This document shows, piece by piece, positions 46,349 to 54,646 of a stretch of DNA of 64,000 bases. The DNA comes from ZC4RG30 sp963726085. GTDB taxonomy: Bacteria > Pseudomonadota > Gammaproteobacteria > Steroidobacterales > Steroidobacteraceae. A program made the translations under genes and the position numbers. Each line of letters opens with the position of its first letter. The stretch's first letter is position 1. The stretch covers positions 372,001 through 436,000 of the forward strand of contig CAVSAR010000007.1 in assembly GCA_963726085.1 (NCBI GenBank), read 5' to 3'. A model generated the notes under the pieces. It saw only the letters and a list, made by a program, of their open reading frames with translations, ran no database searches and was not told the origin of the DNA.

Positions 46349-46824
46349 CTATTCGATCACGAACAGCGGCTGGCCGAATTCCACCGGGTCGCCGTTCTTG
46401 GCCATGATCGCCGTGACCTTGCCGGCACGATCGCACTCGATCTGGTTCATCATCTTCATCGCCTCGATGATGCACAGCACCTGGCCTTCCTTGACCGTCG
46501 TCGCCCACCTCCACGAAGGGCTTGGAGGTCGGGGAAGCGGCCGCATAGAACGTGCCGACCATGGGCGCCGGCACGATGTTGGGTCATCCTTGCGGCGCGC
46601 GTGCGCCGGACGGCACGCCACCGGCGCAGCCGCAGGCGCGGCCGCGGGCGCGGCAATTGCCGCGGGCGCCGCCATCGGCGGCGCGCTGAAATACTGCGGC
46701 ATCGATCTGCGCCGGTGGGCATGCGGCTGATGCGCACCGACTCCTCGCCTTCCTTGATCTCGATCTCGGCGATGCCGGATTCCTCCAGCAGCTCGATCAG
46801 CTTCTTGACCTTGCGAATGTCCAT
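46349..46824 (-). CDS. accB: Biotin carboxyl carrier protein AccB (frame-shifted in this sequence)
   Basis: AccB carries biotin for acetyl-CoA carboxylase. The N-terminus MDIRKVKKLIELLEESGI and the biotinyl domain (VPAPMVGTFYAAASPTSKP, then EAMKMMNQIECDRAG with the biotinylated Lys, ending FVIE) are clear but in different frames. A Pro/Ala linker joins them. At least three shifts are needed (about 46700-46715, 46575 and 46500). The order aroQ-accB-accC is standard. As with accC, sequence errors are the simplest reason for the breaks. Confidence 0.85.
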
Positions 46825-46839
46825 TGGGAACGGTTCTCC

Positions 46840-47301
46840 TTAAGAGGGCTCTGGTGCCGTCAGCGCGGGGCAAGTTGCGGCGGCGGCGCGCACGGCTAGT
46901 TCATAGCCCAGCGCACCTAGGCCCACGATTTGGCCGACGGCGATGTCCGAGAAATAGGAATGACGGCGGAATTGCTCCCTGGCGTGCACGTTGGAAAGGT
47001 GCACTTCGATGAACGGCAGCGCGACCCCCAGGATGGCATCGCGCAGCGCGATGCTGGTGTGGGTGAATGCACCGGGATTGAGGATCAGGAACGAGACGCC
47101 ACTGGCCTTGGCACCCTGGACGGCGTCGACCAGCTCATGTTCGGCATTGCTCTGCTGCGCAACAAGTTCATGCCCCAGCTCGCGTGCCAGCAGCGTGCAA
47201 CGCTGCACGATCGTGTCGAGCGTATCCGCGCCATAGACTCCCGGTTCCCGGGTACCAAGCAGGTTGAGGTTAGGTCCGTTGAGAAGCAGTATTCGGGCCA
47301 T
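46840..47301 (-). CDS. aroQ: Type II 3-dehydroquinate dehydratase
   Basis: AroQ removes water from 3-dehydroquinate in the shikimate pathway. The 153-residue product has the catalytic tyrosine region in LLLNGPNLNLLGTREPGVYG, NPGAFTHTSIALRDA and VHLSNVHAREQFRRHSYFS with the active histidine and arginines. I chose the ATG giving MARILLLNG at 47301. An in-frame extension to 47370 lacks family similarity. It is the first gene of the long leftward run through purD, 15 bases before accB. The 248-base gap upstream probably holds the promoter, but I could not pick a convincing one. Confidence 0.94.
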   Translation of the reverse strand: MARILLLNGPNLNLLGTREPGVYGADTLDTIVQRCTLLARELGHELVAQQSNAEHELVDAVQGAKASGVSFLILNPGAFTHTSIALRDAILGVALPFIEVHLSNVHAREQFRRHSYFSDIAVGQIVGLGALGYELAVRAAAATCPALTAPEPS

Positions 47302-47549
47302 CTTGGGTTTGCGGGGTACTACGCCGTTCTTCGAGGGTGGGACTTGAAACTGGGCGCCATTTAACCCCAATTAACACAAGATTGCTCCGAATTTCGCCGA
47401 TCAGGCGGAACGCAGCTTAGGCAGGAAAGCGGCGTAAATGCCTTCTGTCCGCGGCTTTGGATCGGGAGGTTGTCGCGTGCGGGCCGGCGCCTGGAGGTCA
47501 CCGGCCACCCGGGCGCGCACTGGCGGGCAGCCGCAGCCCTGGCCGGGGT

Positions 47550-48282
47550 CTAGCCCTTGGCCAGCGCGGCCGCTGCGCGCTTGTCGGCCAGCGTCTTGAG
47601 GCCTTCGGTGATCTGCTGGCGCGCGGCGGCCATGTCCAGCCGGCCCGCATCCACGTCAGCCACGCGGTCCAGGATCAGGTCCGCATCTTCCTGATGCAGT
47701 TCGCCCACCTTCAACGCGATGATGTGCTGCTTGCTGTCGGCAAACACGGTGAACGGAAACTGCGGCTGCATGCCCATGGCCTTCACCGCAGCCAGGCCTT
47801 CCTCCTCGCCGATCAGCAGCGGATAGCTGATCTTGGTGGCCGTGGCGTACTTGAGGACATCCTCGCGGAAATCCACGGCGATACCCACGATCTCCAGCTT
47901 CTGCGCCGCGCGATCCTGGCGCAGCTTGTTGAGCAGCGGGATCTCGCGGCGACACGGCGCGCACCAGGTGGCCCAGTAATTGACGGCCAGAGGATGGCCC
48001 GCCCACTCGGCCAGCTTGCGCGGCTTGCCATCGCGGTCGGCCAGCACAAACTGCGGCAGCATCTCCGGTATCTTCAGTGCGGTGGCCGCGGGAGTGCTGG
48101 ATGCATCCGCGGGGGCAGCCGCAGGGGCGCTGGCCGCCGCGGCCGGGGCAGGCCACCAATTGGGGCCGGCTCCAGTGGCGCTGCGCGACAAACCCCAGCG
48201 CGGCGGCAACCACCAATGCAAGCAGGATGGGAGCGGCCTTGCCGCCCATGTATCCCATGGGCCTGATTGGGAGAGTGTCCAT
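47550..48282 (-). CDS. TlpA/ResA-like membrane-anchored thioredoxin (frame-shifted in this sequence)
   Basis: The N-terminal anchor (MGGKAAPILLALVVAAALGF, start MDTLPIRP near 48282) and the thioredoxin domain (LKIPEMLPQFVLADRDGKPR, active site YWATWCAPCRRE) lie in different frames joined near 48160, within an Ala/Pro-rich linker. A C-terminal extension of about 70 residues follows. Such proteins reduce periplasmic disulfides and receive electrons from DsbD, whose gene lies just upstream with only 10 bases between them. That context supports a shared disulfide-reduction path. Confidence 0.82.
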
Positions 48283-48292
48283 GCGCGGCACT

Positions 48293-50088
48293 CTAGCGGG
48301 TTGTGGCCCGCGCAGCGAGCGCGGCAAATTCCTGCGTTTTCATGAAGCCCACCACCCGGTAATTGCGCCGTTCGGCGCCATCCGGGCCGTAGAAGGCAAT
48401 GGTCGGCGGCCCGAAAATGCCGAAGTGCTTCAGCAGCGCCTGGTCGGTGGCGTCATTGGCCGTGACGTCGGCCTGCAACCAGACCGTGTTGGCCAGCGCG
48501 GCGCGTACCTTGGCGTCGGGGAAGGTGTACTTCTCCATCTCCTTGCAGGACACGCACCAGTCCGCATAGAAGTCGAGCATCACCGACTTGCCCGAGGCCG
48601 ATGCCGCGGCCACCTGCGCGTCCAGGTCCTGCACGCGACTTGATCCGATGGAAGGGAAGCTCGATGCGGGCGGCCGCAGGTGTGAGGGGTGCCAGGGGGT
48701 CGGTGGCGCCCCGCACTGCACCCACCGCCAGCACTATCCCATACAGCGCCAATGCCACCCCCAGGGCACGCACCACGACGCGCCCGGCACCCGAGCGCAG
48801 CGGTGCGCGCAGCAGGATGAAGGCCAGGGCCGCCGCCGGCACGATCCACAGCAGGTAGCTCACGCGCTCGGGCAGGATGCGCGAGAGCATCCACACCGCC
48901 ACGGCCAGCATCAATGCGCCCATGGACTGCTTGACCGTGTCCATCCACGCACCGGCGCGTGGCAGCAACTGGCCGGCGGAGGCGCCGACCACCAGCAGCG
49001 GCATGCCCATGCCGATGGCCATGGAGAACAGGGCGACGCCACCGCGGGCCATCTTGCCGGACTGGCCGATCACCGACAGCGCGGCCACCAGCGCCGGACC
49101 GACGCAGGTGGTGACGATCAGCGCCGACAGCGCCCCCATCACCACCACGCCGGCGTAGCTGCCGGCCTTTTGCTGGTTGCTCATGGCGGCCAGCCGCGAC
49201 TGGATCGAAGGCGGGCATCTGGACGGTGAAGAACCCGAACATTGACAACGACATTGCAACAAAGAGCGTCGCAAACAGGATGATGATCCAGGGTTGTTGG
49301 AACAATGTCTGGGCCTGCTGGCCTGCCGCCGCGAAGATCACCCCGGCTGCGGTATAGGTCGCCGCCATGCCCAGCACATAGGCCAGGGACAGGGAAAACG
49401 CGCGCGTGCGCGTCACGCCGGAGCCTTCCCCGGCAATGATGCCGGCAACGATGGGCACCATGGGCAGCACGCAGGGGGTAAATGCCAGGGCCAGTCCTGC
49501 CAGGAAAAACGCGCCGGCCATCAGCAGCACGTTGCCGTCGCGGATCAGGTTGGCCAGCAGGTCCTGTTTGGAAACGTAGGGCTGCCCGGACGCGGTCAGC
49601 TGCACGGATGCCGTGCCGCCGCCAGAGACTGCAGCTACGGCCGAGGCACGCGGCATCTCGACGTGGAAGGTCTTGGTAATCGGCGGAAAGCACACGCCCT
49701 GGACTTCGGCGCAGCCCTGGTAGGTGACGCTGACTGGCAGGATGAAGGCCTCGAGGCTGGCGCGCGATACCGGAATTCGGGCCGTCACATCGCTGTGGTA
49801 GACCTCCTGGCGGCCGAAGTACTCATCGTTCTTGATCTGGCCGGCCGGAATGTCCGGCGTGCCCAGCGCGGCGGGCTGGCCGGCGGCCACCGCGAATTTC
49901 ATGCGTTCGCGATAGAGGTAGTAGCCCTTGTGGATCTGGAAGATCACCTCGATGCGGTCGGGCGCCGTGGCAATGGCCCCCACCCGGAAGGCCTGGTCCG
50001 GCTCCAGCAGGTCCTCTGCCTGGGCAGTTACTTGGACCAGCCCTACGAAAGACAGCAGGAGCAGGGCGATTCGGGAGGAAGCTGGCAT
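48293..50088 (-). CDS. dsbD: Thiol:disulfide interchange protein DsbD (frame-shifted in this sequence)
   Basis: DsbD passes electrons from cytosolic thioredoxin to the periplasm. Three parts are readable. The first is a signal peptide and an N-terminal periplasmic domain with CAEVQGVCFPP. The second is an eight-helix membrane domain with AFTPCVLPMVPIVAG and the second membrane cysteine in TTCVGPALVAA. The third is the C-terminal thioredoxin domain with DFYADWCVSCKEME. Apparent one-base insertions near 49206 and 48635 split the parts, and removing one G and one C restores the frame in conserved positions. The gene is divergent from groES and is followed by the TlpA-like gene. Confidence 0.88.
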
Positions 50089-50158
50089 GAAACCTCTGGT
50101 GGCGGCCCGGGCGGACGCGATTGTACAGGCGGTGAGTGACTGAAAAGGTCGACCGCCC

Positions 50159-50186
50159 TTGAATTCGGAGGTTCCGCCGCTATGAT
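50159..50186 (+). promoter_or_regulatory. groESL promoter candidate
   Basis: TTGAAT (50159-50164) and TATGAT (50181-50186) are separated by 16 bases, a good sigma-70 promoter. The -35 element is part of CTTGAA, which also fits the left half of heat-shock sigma-32 promoters. The -10 region does not match sigma-32 well. Confidence 0.6.
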
Positions 50187-50195
50187 TAGCCCCCG

Positions 50196-50222
50196 TTAGC
50201 AGCCGCCGGTCGAGAGTGCTAA
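50196..50222 (+). promoter_or_regulatory. CIRCE-like HrcA operator upstream of groES
   Basis: The right arm GAGTGCTAA is perfect and the spacer is exactly nine bases. The left arm TTAGCAGCC keeps only TTAGCA of TTAGCACTC. The position just after the -10 element is where HrcA binds in other bacteria. hrcA is not in the window. Confidence 0.7.
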
Positions 50223-50293
50223 CAAGCTCTACCGGCTGGCTGCACCCACATACCCAACCATTTTCAATAACGACTCTTGAAGGAGAGGCAAGT

Positions 50294-50587
50294 ATGAAGA
50301 TTCGCCCCCTCCACGACCGCGTGATCGTCAAGCGGCTCGAGGAAGAACGTACATCTGCAGGCGGAATCATCATTCCGGACTCCGCGACCGAGAAGCCCAT
50401 CCAGGGCAAGGTCCTCGCGGTAGGCAAGGGAAAGATTCTGGAGAACGGCACGGTCCGCCCATTGGACCTGAAGGTCGGCGACAAGATCCTGTTCGGCAAG
50501 TACGGCGGAACAGAAGTGAAGGTCGACGGTGACGAACTGCTGGTCATGCGTGAAGAAGACGTCATGGCCGTAATCGAGGGCAAGTAA
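50294..50587 (+). CDS. groES: Co-chaperonin GroES
   Basis: GroES is the heptameric lid of the GroEL folding chamber. The 97-residue product has KIRPLHDRVIVKRLEEE, the mobile loop ERTSAGGIIIPDSATEKP and the ending LLVMREEDVMAVIEG. An AGGAG ribosome-binding site lies before the ATG at 50294. groEL begins 2 bases after the stop, and both are expressed from the promoter and CIRCE-like site upstream. Confidence 0.98.
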   Translation: MKIRPLHDRVIVKRLEEERTSAGGIIIPDSATEKPIQGKVLAVGKGKILENGTVRPLDLKVGDKILFGKYGGTEVKVDGDELLVMREEDVMAVIEGK

Positions 50588-50589
50588 TC

Positions 50590-52239
50590 ATGGCTGCTAA
50601 AGAAGTACGTTTTGGTGACGACGCGCGAGTCCGGATGTTCCGCGGCGTCAATATCCTGGCCAACGCCGTCAAGGCGACCTTAGGCCCCAAGGGCCGCAAT
50701 GCCGTGCTCGACAAGAGCTTCGGCGCACCCACGATCACCAAGGACGGCGTGTCCGTCGCCAAGGAGATCGAGCTCAAGGACAAGTTCGAGAACATGGGCG
50801 CGCAGCTGGTCAAGGAAGTCGCGTCGAACACCTCTGATGAGGCCGGCGACGGCACCACCACGGCCACCGTCCTGGCGCAGGCCATCATCCGCGAAGGCCT
50901 CAAGGCCGTGTCGTCGGGCCGCAACCCGATGGACATCAAGCGCGGAATCGACAAGGCCGTCATTGCAGTGACCGAAGAGCTCAAGAAGCTCTCCAAGCCC
51001 TGCAAGGACAGCAAGGCCATCGCGCAGGTGGGCACCATCTCGGCCAACTCCGACGAGAGCATCGGCAAGAAGATTGCCGAGGCGATGGAAAAGGTCGGCA
51101 AGGAAGGGGTGATCACGGTCGAGGAAGGTTCCGGTCTCGATAATGAGCTGGAAGTGGTCGAAGGCATGCAGTTCGATCGCGGCTACCTGTCGCCGTATTT
51201 CATCAACAACCAGCAGACCCAGACGGTGGAGCTGGAGAAGCCGCTGATCCTGCTGTCGGACAAGAAGATCGCCAACATCCGCGAAATGCTGCCGCTGCTG
51301 GAAGGGGTGGCCAAGTCCGGTCGCCCGCTGCTGATCATTGCCGAGGACGTCGAGGGCGAGGCCCTGGCGACCCTGGTGGTGAACAACATCCGCGGCATCC
51401 TCAAGGTCGCCGCCGTCAAGGCTCCCGGCTTTGGTGATCGTCGCAAGGCCATGCTGCAGGACATCGCGATCCTGACCGGCGCCACGGTCATTTCCGAGGA
51501 AGTGGGCCTGTCGATCGAGAAGGCCACGGTCAATGACCTGGGCGAGGCCAAGAAGGTCGTGATCGAGAAGGAAAACACCACGCTGATCGACGGCAAGGGC
51601 AAGGCCGCCGACATCAAGGGTCGCATCGAGTCGATCCGCCAGCAGGTGGAAGAAGCCACCTCCGACTACGACAAGGAAAAGCTGCAGGAGCGCGTTGCCA
51701 AGCTCTCCGGTGGCGTGGCCGTGATCAAGGTCGGTGCCGCCACCGAAGTGGAGATGAAGGAAAAGAAGGCCCGTCTTGAAGACGCGCTGCACGCCACGCG
51801 TGCCGCCGTCGAGGAAGGCGTGGTCCCGGGTGGTGGCGTGGCGCTGATCCGCACGCTCAAGGGCCTGAAGGACCTGGAAGGTGCCAACGAGGACCAGACG
51901 GTGGGTATCCGCCTGCTGGCCCGTGCGCTGGAAGAGCCGCTGCGCCAGATCGTCGAGAACGCTGGCGAAGATGCCGCGGTGGTCCTCAATGCCGTCAAGG
52001 CAGGCAAGGGCGCCTATGGCTACAACGCGGCGACCGGCGAGTATGGCGACATGCTCGAGGCGGGCATCCTGGACCCGACCAAGGTCACGCGCCTGGCACT
52101 GCAGAACGCGTCGTCCGTCGCGGGCCTGCTGCTGACCACCGAGGTGATGATCGCCGAGGCCCCGAAGGAAGAGGCTGACCACGGCCATGGCGGCGGTGGT
52201 GGTGGTGGCATGGGCGGAATGGGCGGCATGGATATGTAA
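50590..52239 (+). CDS. groEL: Chaperonin GroEL
   Basis: GroEL is the 14-mer ATP-driven folding chamber. The 549-residue product is full length, with the ATP site TLGPKGRNAVLD and GDGTTTATVLAQAII, the apical domain, and the Gly/Met tail (GGGGGGGMGGMGGMDM) typical of GroEL. The TAA stop sits inside a palindrome (52236-52252) and is followed by a strong terminator. The last 95 or so codons, the stop and the terminator recur downstream in shortened copies, so the 3' end of this gene acts as a repeated junction for the DNA that follows. Confidence 0.98.
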   Translation: MAAKEVRFGDDARVRMFRGVNILANAVKATLGPKGRNAVLDKSFGAPTITKDGVSVAKEIELKDKFENMGAQLVKEVASNTSDEAGDGTTTATVLAQAIIREGLKAVSSGRNPMDIKRGIDKAVIAVTEELKKLSKPCKDSKAIAQVGTISANSDESIGKKIAEAMEKVGKEGVITVEEGSGLDNELEVVEGMQFDRGYLSPYFINNQQTQTVELEKPLILLSDKKIANIREMLPLLEGVAKSGRPLLIIAEDVEGEALATLVVNNIRGILKVAAVKAPGFGDRRKAMLQDIAILTGATVISEEVGLSIEKATVNDLGEAKKVVIEKENTTLIDGKGKAADIKGRIESIRQQVEEATSDYDKEKLQERVAKLSGGVAVIKVGAATEVEMKEKKARLEDALHATRAAVEEGVVPGGGVALIRTLKGLKDLEGANEDQTVGIRLLARALEEPLRQIVENAGEDAAVVLNAVKAGKGAYGYNAATGEYGDMLEAGILDPTKVTRLALQNASSVAGLLLTTEVMIAEAPKEEADHGHGGGGGGGMGGMGGMDM

Positions 52240-52301
52240 CGCATCGCGTTACCTGACCATCGTTCAAAGAGAAGGGCCGGCAAATGCCGGCCCTTTTTTT
52301 T
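51955..52301 (+). repeat. groEL-tail repeat, copy R1 (parent copy)
   Basis: This is the intact groEL 3' end that is matched by three downstream copies. Relative to it, R2 matches from about 51955 to the terminator, R3 from about 52172 (GCTGACCACGG) to the terminator, and R4 only from about 52231 to the hairpin. The shared core is the palindrome GTAACGC-ATC-GCGTTAC (52236-52252), containing the stop codon, and a GGCCGGC / GCCGGCC hairpin. Confidence 0.85.
52274..52301 (+). terminator. groESL terminator
   Basis: GGGCCGGCA-AA-TGCCGGCCC followed by eight T residues is a canonical Rho-independent terminator, 35 bases after the groEL stop. Confidence 0.92.
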
Positions 52302-52534
52302 GCGCGTGGCTTTGCAGTAAATGACCATGTCCCCACCCCGGCCCGCCGGCCATGGAACTGTTTCGTGGGGAGTTGGTCGGAACCGATAGCCGGACAAGCG
52401 CGCTGGTCAAAGGGGCTGCCGCTGTGTCTGGGCGCTTGTGGAAATTTAAGAAACGCCACGCGTGTCAGTACGCTGCGGTAGGCGCGTAGCCGATTGATTA
52501 TATTGGTCCTATAACATCGAAGGTCTAACAATCG

Positions 52535-54091
52535 ATGCGACAGGTTCGTAGCGCACTGGTTCTTTTGGCCGTAGCGAATCTGGCCTGCAGTGCCTTGCTG
52601 CAGGGTTGTGGTGGCGGCGGCGCCGCATCCGTGGCACCTCCCAGTAAACTTTCAGAGAGCAATGATATTGCTGCGACGACCAGCACGCCCGGCGTCACCC
52701 CGTTCATCGCAATGTTGCAGTTGACCGGCAGCAAGCTGGCGGATCTGGCACGTGTTGGCTACAGGATCGATCCCCAGCCTGGGGCTGCTTCGAAGCCCGT
52801 GTCGGTGGGGTACGACATCCAGGTACTCAAGGATCGCGGCTATTTTACCGGCGGCACAACCGGGACATTGCCCGTGGTCGGGTTGTATGCAAACTACGCC
52901 AACCACGTCCTGATCACACTCACGTTCAGCGACGGATCTGTCGGGCAGATTTCGACCTTCATCACCACGGCGCCGTATGTGGATCCCAATGGAATCTACG
53001 ACCGACCGACCATACTGTCGAAGCGCGCTGTCGGTAGCAGCCTGGGATTTGACTATTTCGCACTCAAGGGCAATTTGGGTGCGCCGATCATTGTCGATAC
53101 GGACGGCAATATCCGCTGGGCGTCCGGCAATCCAACCCCCTCATTCAGCTCCGCCTTCGTGGACAACGGATTTCTGATCGCCGACCAGTACTCGCCAGCG
53201 CTGCACCGCCTCGAACTGGACGGATCCGTGACACAGGCGCCCCTCGTTGCGCCTGCCAATTCGCCTGGCTATGTCAACTTTGCCCACAACATCGATCGCG
53301 GCAAACAGGGTTGGCTGGTGGAGCCCGACACGCTCGCTGACGGGGTCCGCAACATTGAGAGCACGATAGTAGAGATAACTTCAGCCGGAGCGGTCCTGAA
53401 GCAATGGGACTTGGCCGCAATATTCCGCGACTACATGCAGGCTCACGGCGACGATCCAACCACATTCGTTCGTCCCGGCTTTGATTGGCTGCACAACAAT
53501 GGCGTCACCTACGACCCGCGCGACAACAGCCTCGTTGTTTCCTCGCGCGAGCAATTCCTCTTCAAGATCGACTACGACACGGGTGCCCTGCGGTGGATAT
53601 TGGGTGATCCGACGAAATACTGGTATTCATTTCCCTCACTGAGGGCCAAATCCCTGACATTGCCGGACGGCAGCCTGTATCCGATCGGCCAGCACGCTCC
53701 GTCGATCACGCCGGACGGGTTGCTGATGATCTTCAATGACGGTACGGGAAGCTTCAGTCAGCCGGCCGGCGCGCCTGTCGGGCAGACTCGCACGTACAGT
53801 GCGGTGTCGGCATATTCAATCGATGCTTCGACCCACACTGCCCAAGAGGCGTTGCGCTTCGACTACAACCAGACCATTTATTCCAATATCTGTTCCAGCG
53901 TCTACGAGGCATCGGACCGGTCGATGCTCATTGATTACGCGACTGCCGCGAGCGGCACGCAGGCGCGACTGGTCGGCCTTGATGCCAATCGTGAAGTGGT
54001 CTTTGATTTCCAATACGCCAATCCAAATTCAGCGTGCACCACCAGCTGGAATGCCGTGATCATTCCCTTTGAGAATTTGCAATTCAATTGA
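52535..54091 (+). CDS. Arylsulfotransferase-like lipoprotein (ASST family)
   Basis: The 518-residue product has a lipoprotein signal with GCGGGG after the cleavage site, an N-terminal Ig-like domain of about 130 residues, then a six-bladed propeller. Family signatures are YVNFAHNIDRG, FDWLHNNGVTYDPRDNSLV, SSREQFLFKIDYDTGALRW and IGQHAPSITPDGLLMIF. The histidines in AHN, LHNN and QHAP fit the catalytic histidines of arylsulfate sulfotransferase, which moves sulfuryl groups between phenols without PAPS. AT-richer than its neighbours, it lies alone between groEL and the second groEL tail (R2), with a 233-base leader. It is a candidate for acquired DNA. The substrate is unknown. Confidence 0.83.
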   Translation: MRQVRSALVLLAVANLACSALLQGCGGGGAASVAPPSKLSESNDIAATTSTPGVTPFIAMLQLTGSKLADLARVGYRIDPQPGAASKPVSVGYDIQVLKDRGYFTGGTTGTLPVVGLYANYANHVLITLTFSDGSVGQISTFITTAPYVDPNGIYDRPTILSKRAVGSSLGFDYFALKGNLGAPIIVDTDGNIRWASGNPTPSFSSAFVDNGFLIADQYSPALHRLELDGSVTQAPLVAPANSPGYVNFAHNIDRGKQGWLVEPDTLADGVRNIESTIVEITSAGAVLKQWDLAAIFRDYMQAHGDDPTTFVRPGFDWLHNNGVTYDPRDNSLVVSSREQFLFKIDYDTGALRWILGDPTKYWYSFPSLRAKSLTLPDGSLYPIGQHAPSITPDGLLMIFNDGTGSFSQPAGAPVGQTRTYSAVSAYSIDASTHTAQEALRFDYNQTIYSNICSSVYEASDRSMLIDYATAASGTQARLVGLDANREVVFDFQYANPNSACTTSWNAVIIPFENLQFN

Positions 54092-54144
54092 TTCCGACGC
54101 ACACAGGGCGCGTGACCACCCACTGACCAGTTCGCTACCGGGTT

Positions 54145-54436
54145 CAGATTGCCGAGAGCGCTGGCGAAGATGCCGCGGTGGTCCTCAATGCCGTCAAGGC
54201 AGGCAAGGGCGCCGGGCTACAACGCGGCGACCGGCGAGTATGGCGACATGCTCGAGGCGGGCATCCTGGACCCGACCAAGGTCACGCGCCTGGCACTGCA
54301 GAACGCGTCGTCCGTCGCGGGCCTGCTGCTGACCACCGAGGTGATGATCGCCGAGGCCCCGAAGGAAGAGGCTGACCACGGCCATGGCGGCGGTGGTGGT
54401 GGTGGCATGGGCGGAATGGGCGGCATGGATATGTAA
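54145..54436 (+). pseudogene. groEL 3' fragment
   Basis: A 95-codon remnant of groEL carries the complete C-terminus (NAASVAG-like region, EEADHGHGGG, then the Gly/Met tail and TAA). The reading frame changes near 54213, so no start can produce a continuous GroEL piece. It has no promoter of its own. It is a duplicated end rather than a second chaperonin gene. Confidence 0.88.
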
Positions 54437-54502
54437 CGCATCGCGTTACCTGACCATTGTTCGAAACGAGAAGCCCCGGCCGGAAACGGCCAGTGCTTTT
54501 TC
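54145..54502 (+). repeat. groEL-tail repeat, copy R2
   Basis: About 300 bases match the groEL 3' end almost perfectly from codon 456 onward. A few transitions occur at the left edge and a net two-base loss near 54213 (GCCTATGG to GCCGGG). The palindrome 54433-54449 is identical to R1. After GACCATTGTTC the match weakens into a different hairpin (GGCCG-GAAA-CGGCC, 54478-54491) followed by T residues, so the terminator function is kept though the sequence has changed. Confidence 0.85.
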
Positions 54503-54646
54503 GCTGACGACGAGCCGCTTGCGTCGAGTGCGAAAAACCACGCGCTCGACGCGCCAAGGTATGGACAGAGCGACAAAGTAGCGCGCCAGAACTTCCCGGT
54601 CGGCGATAGGATACCCGCACCGGCTGCATGACTGACCTGGAGTTCC

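Noticed and set aside
50680..52188. 502-residue minus-strand open frame inside groEL
   Set aside because: It is the antisense shadow of groEL. The long open frame reflects high GC and codon bias.
54149..54436. A separate small GroEL-like gene
   Set aside because: The first part is in the wrong frame relative to GroEL and only the tail is in frame. It is a duplicated fragment, not a gene.
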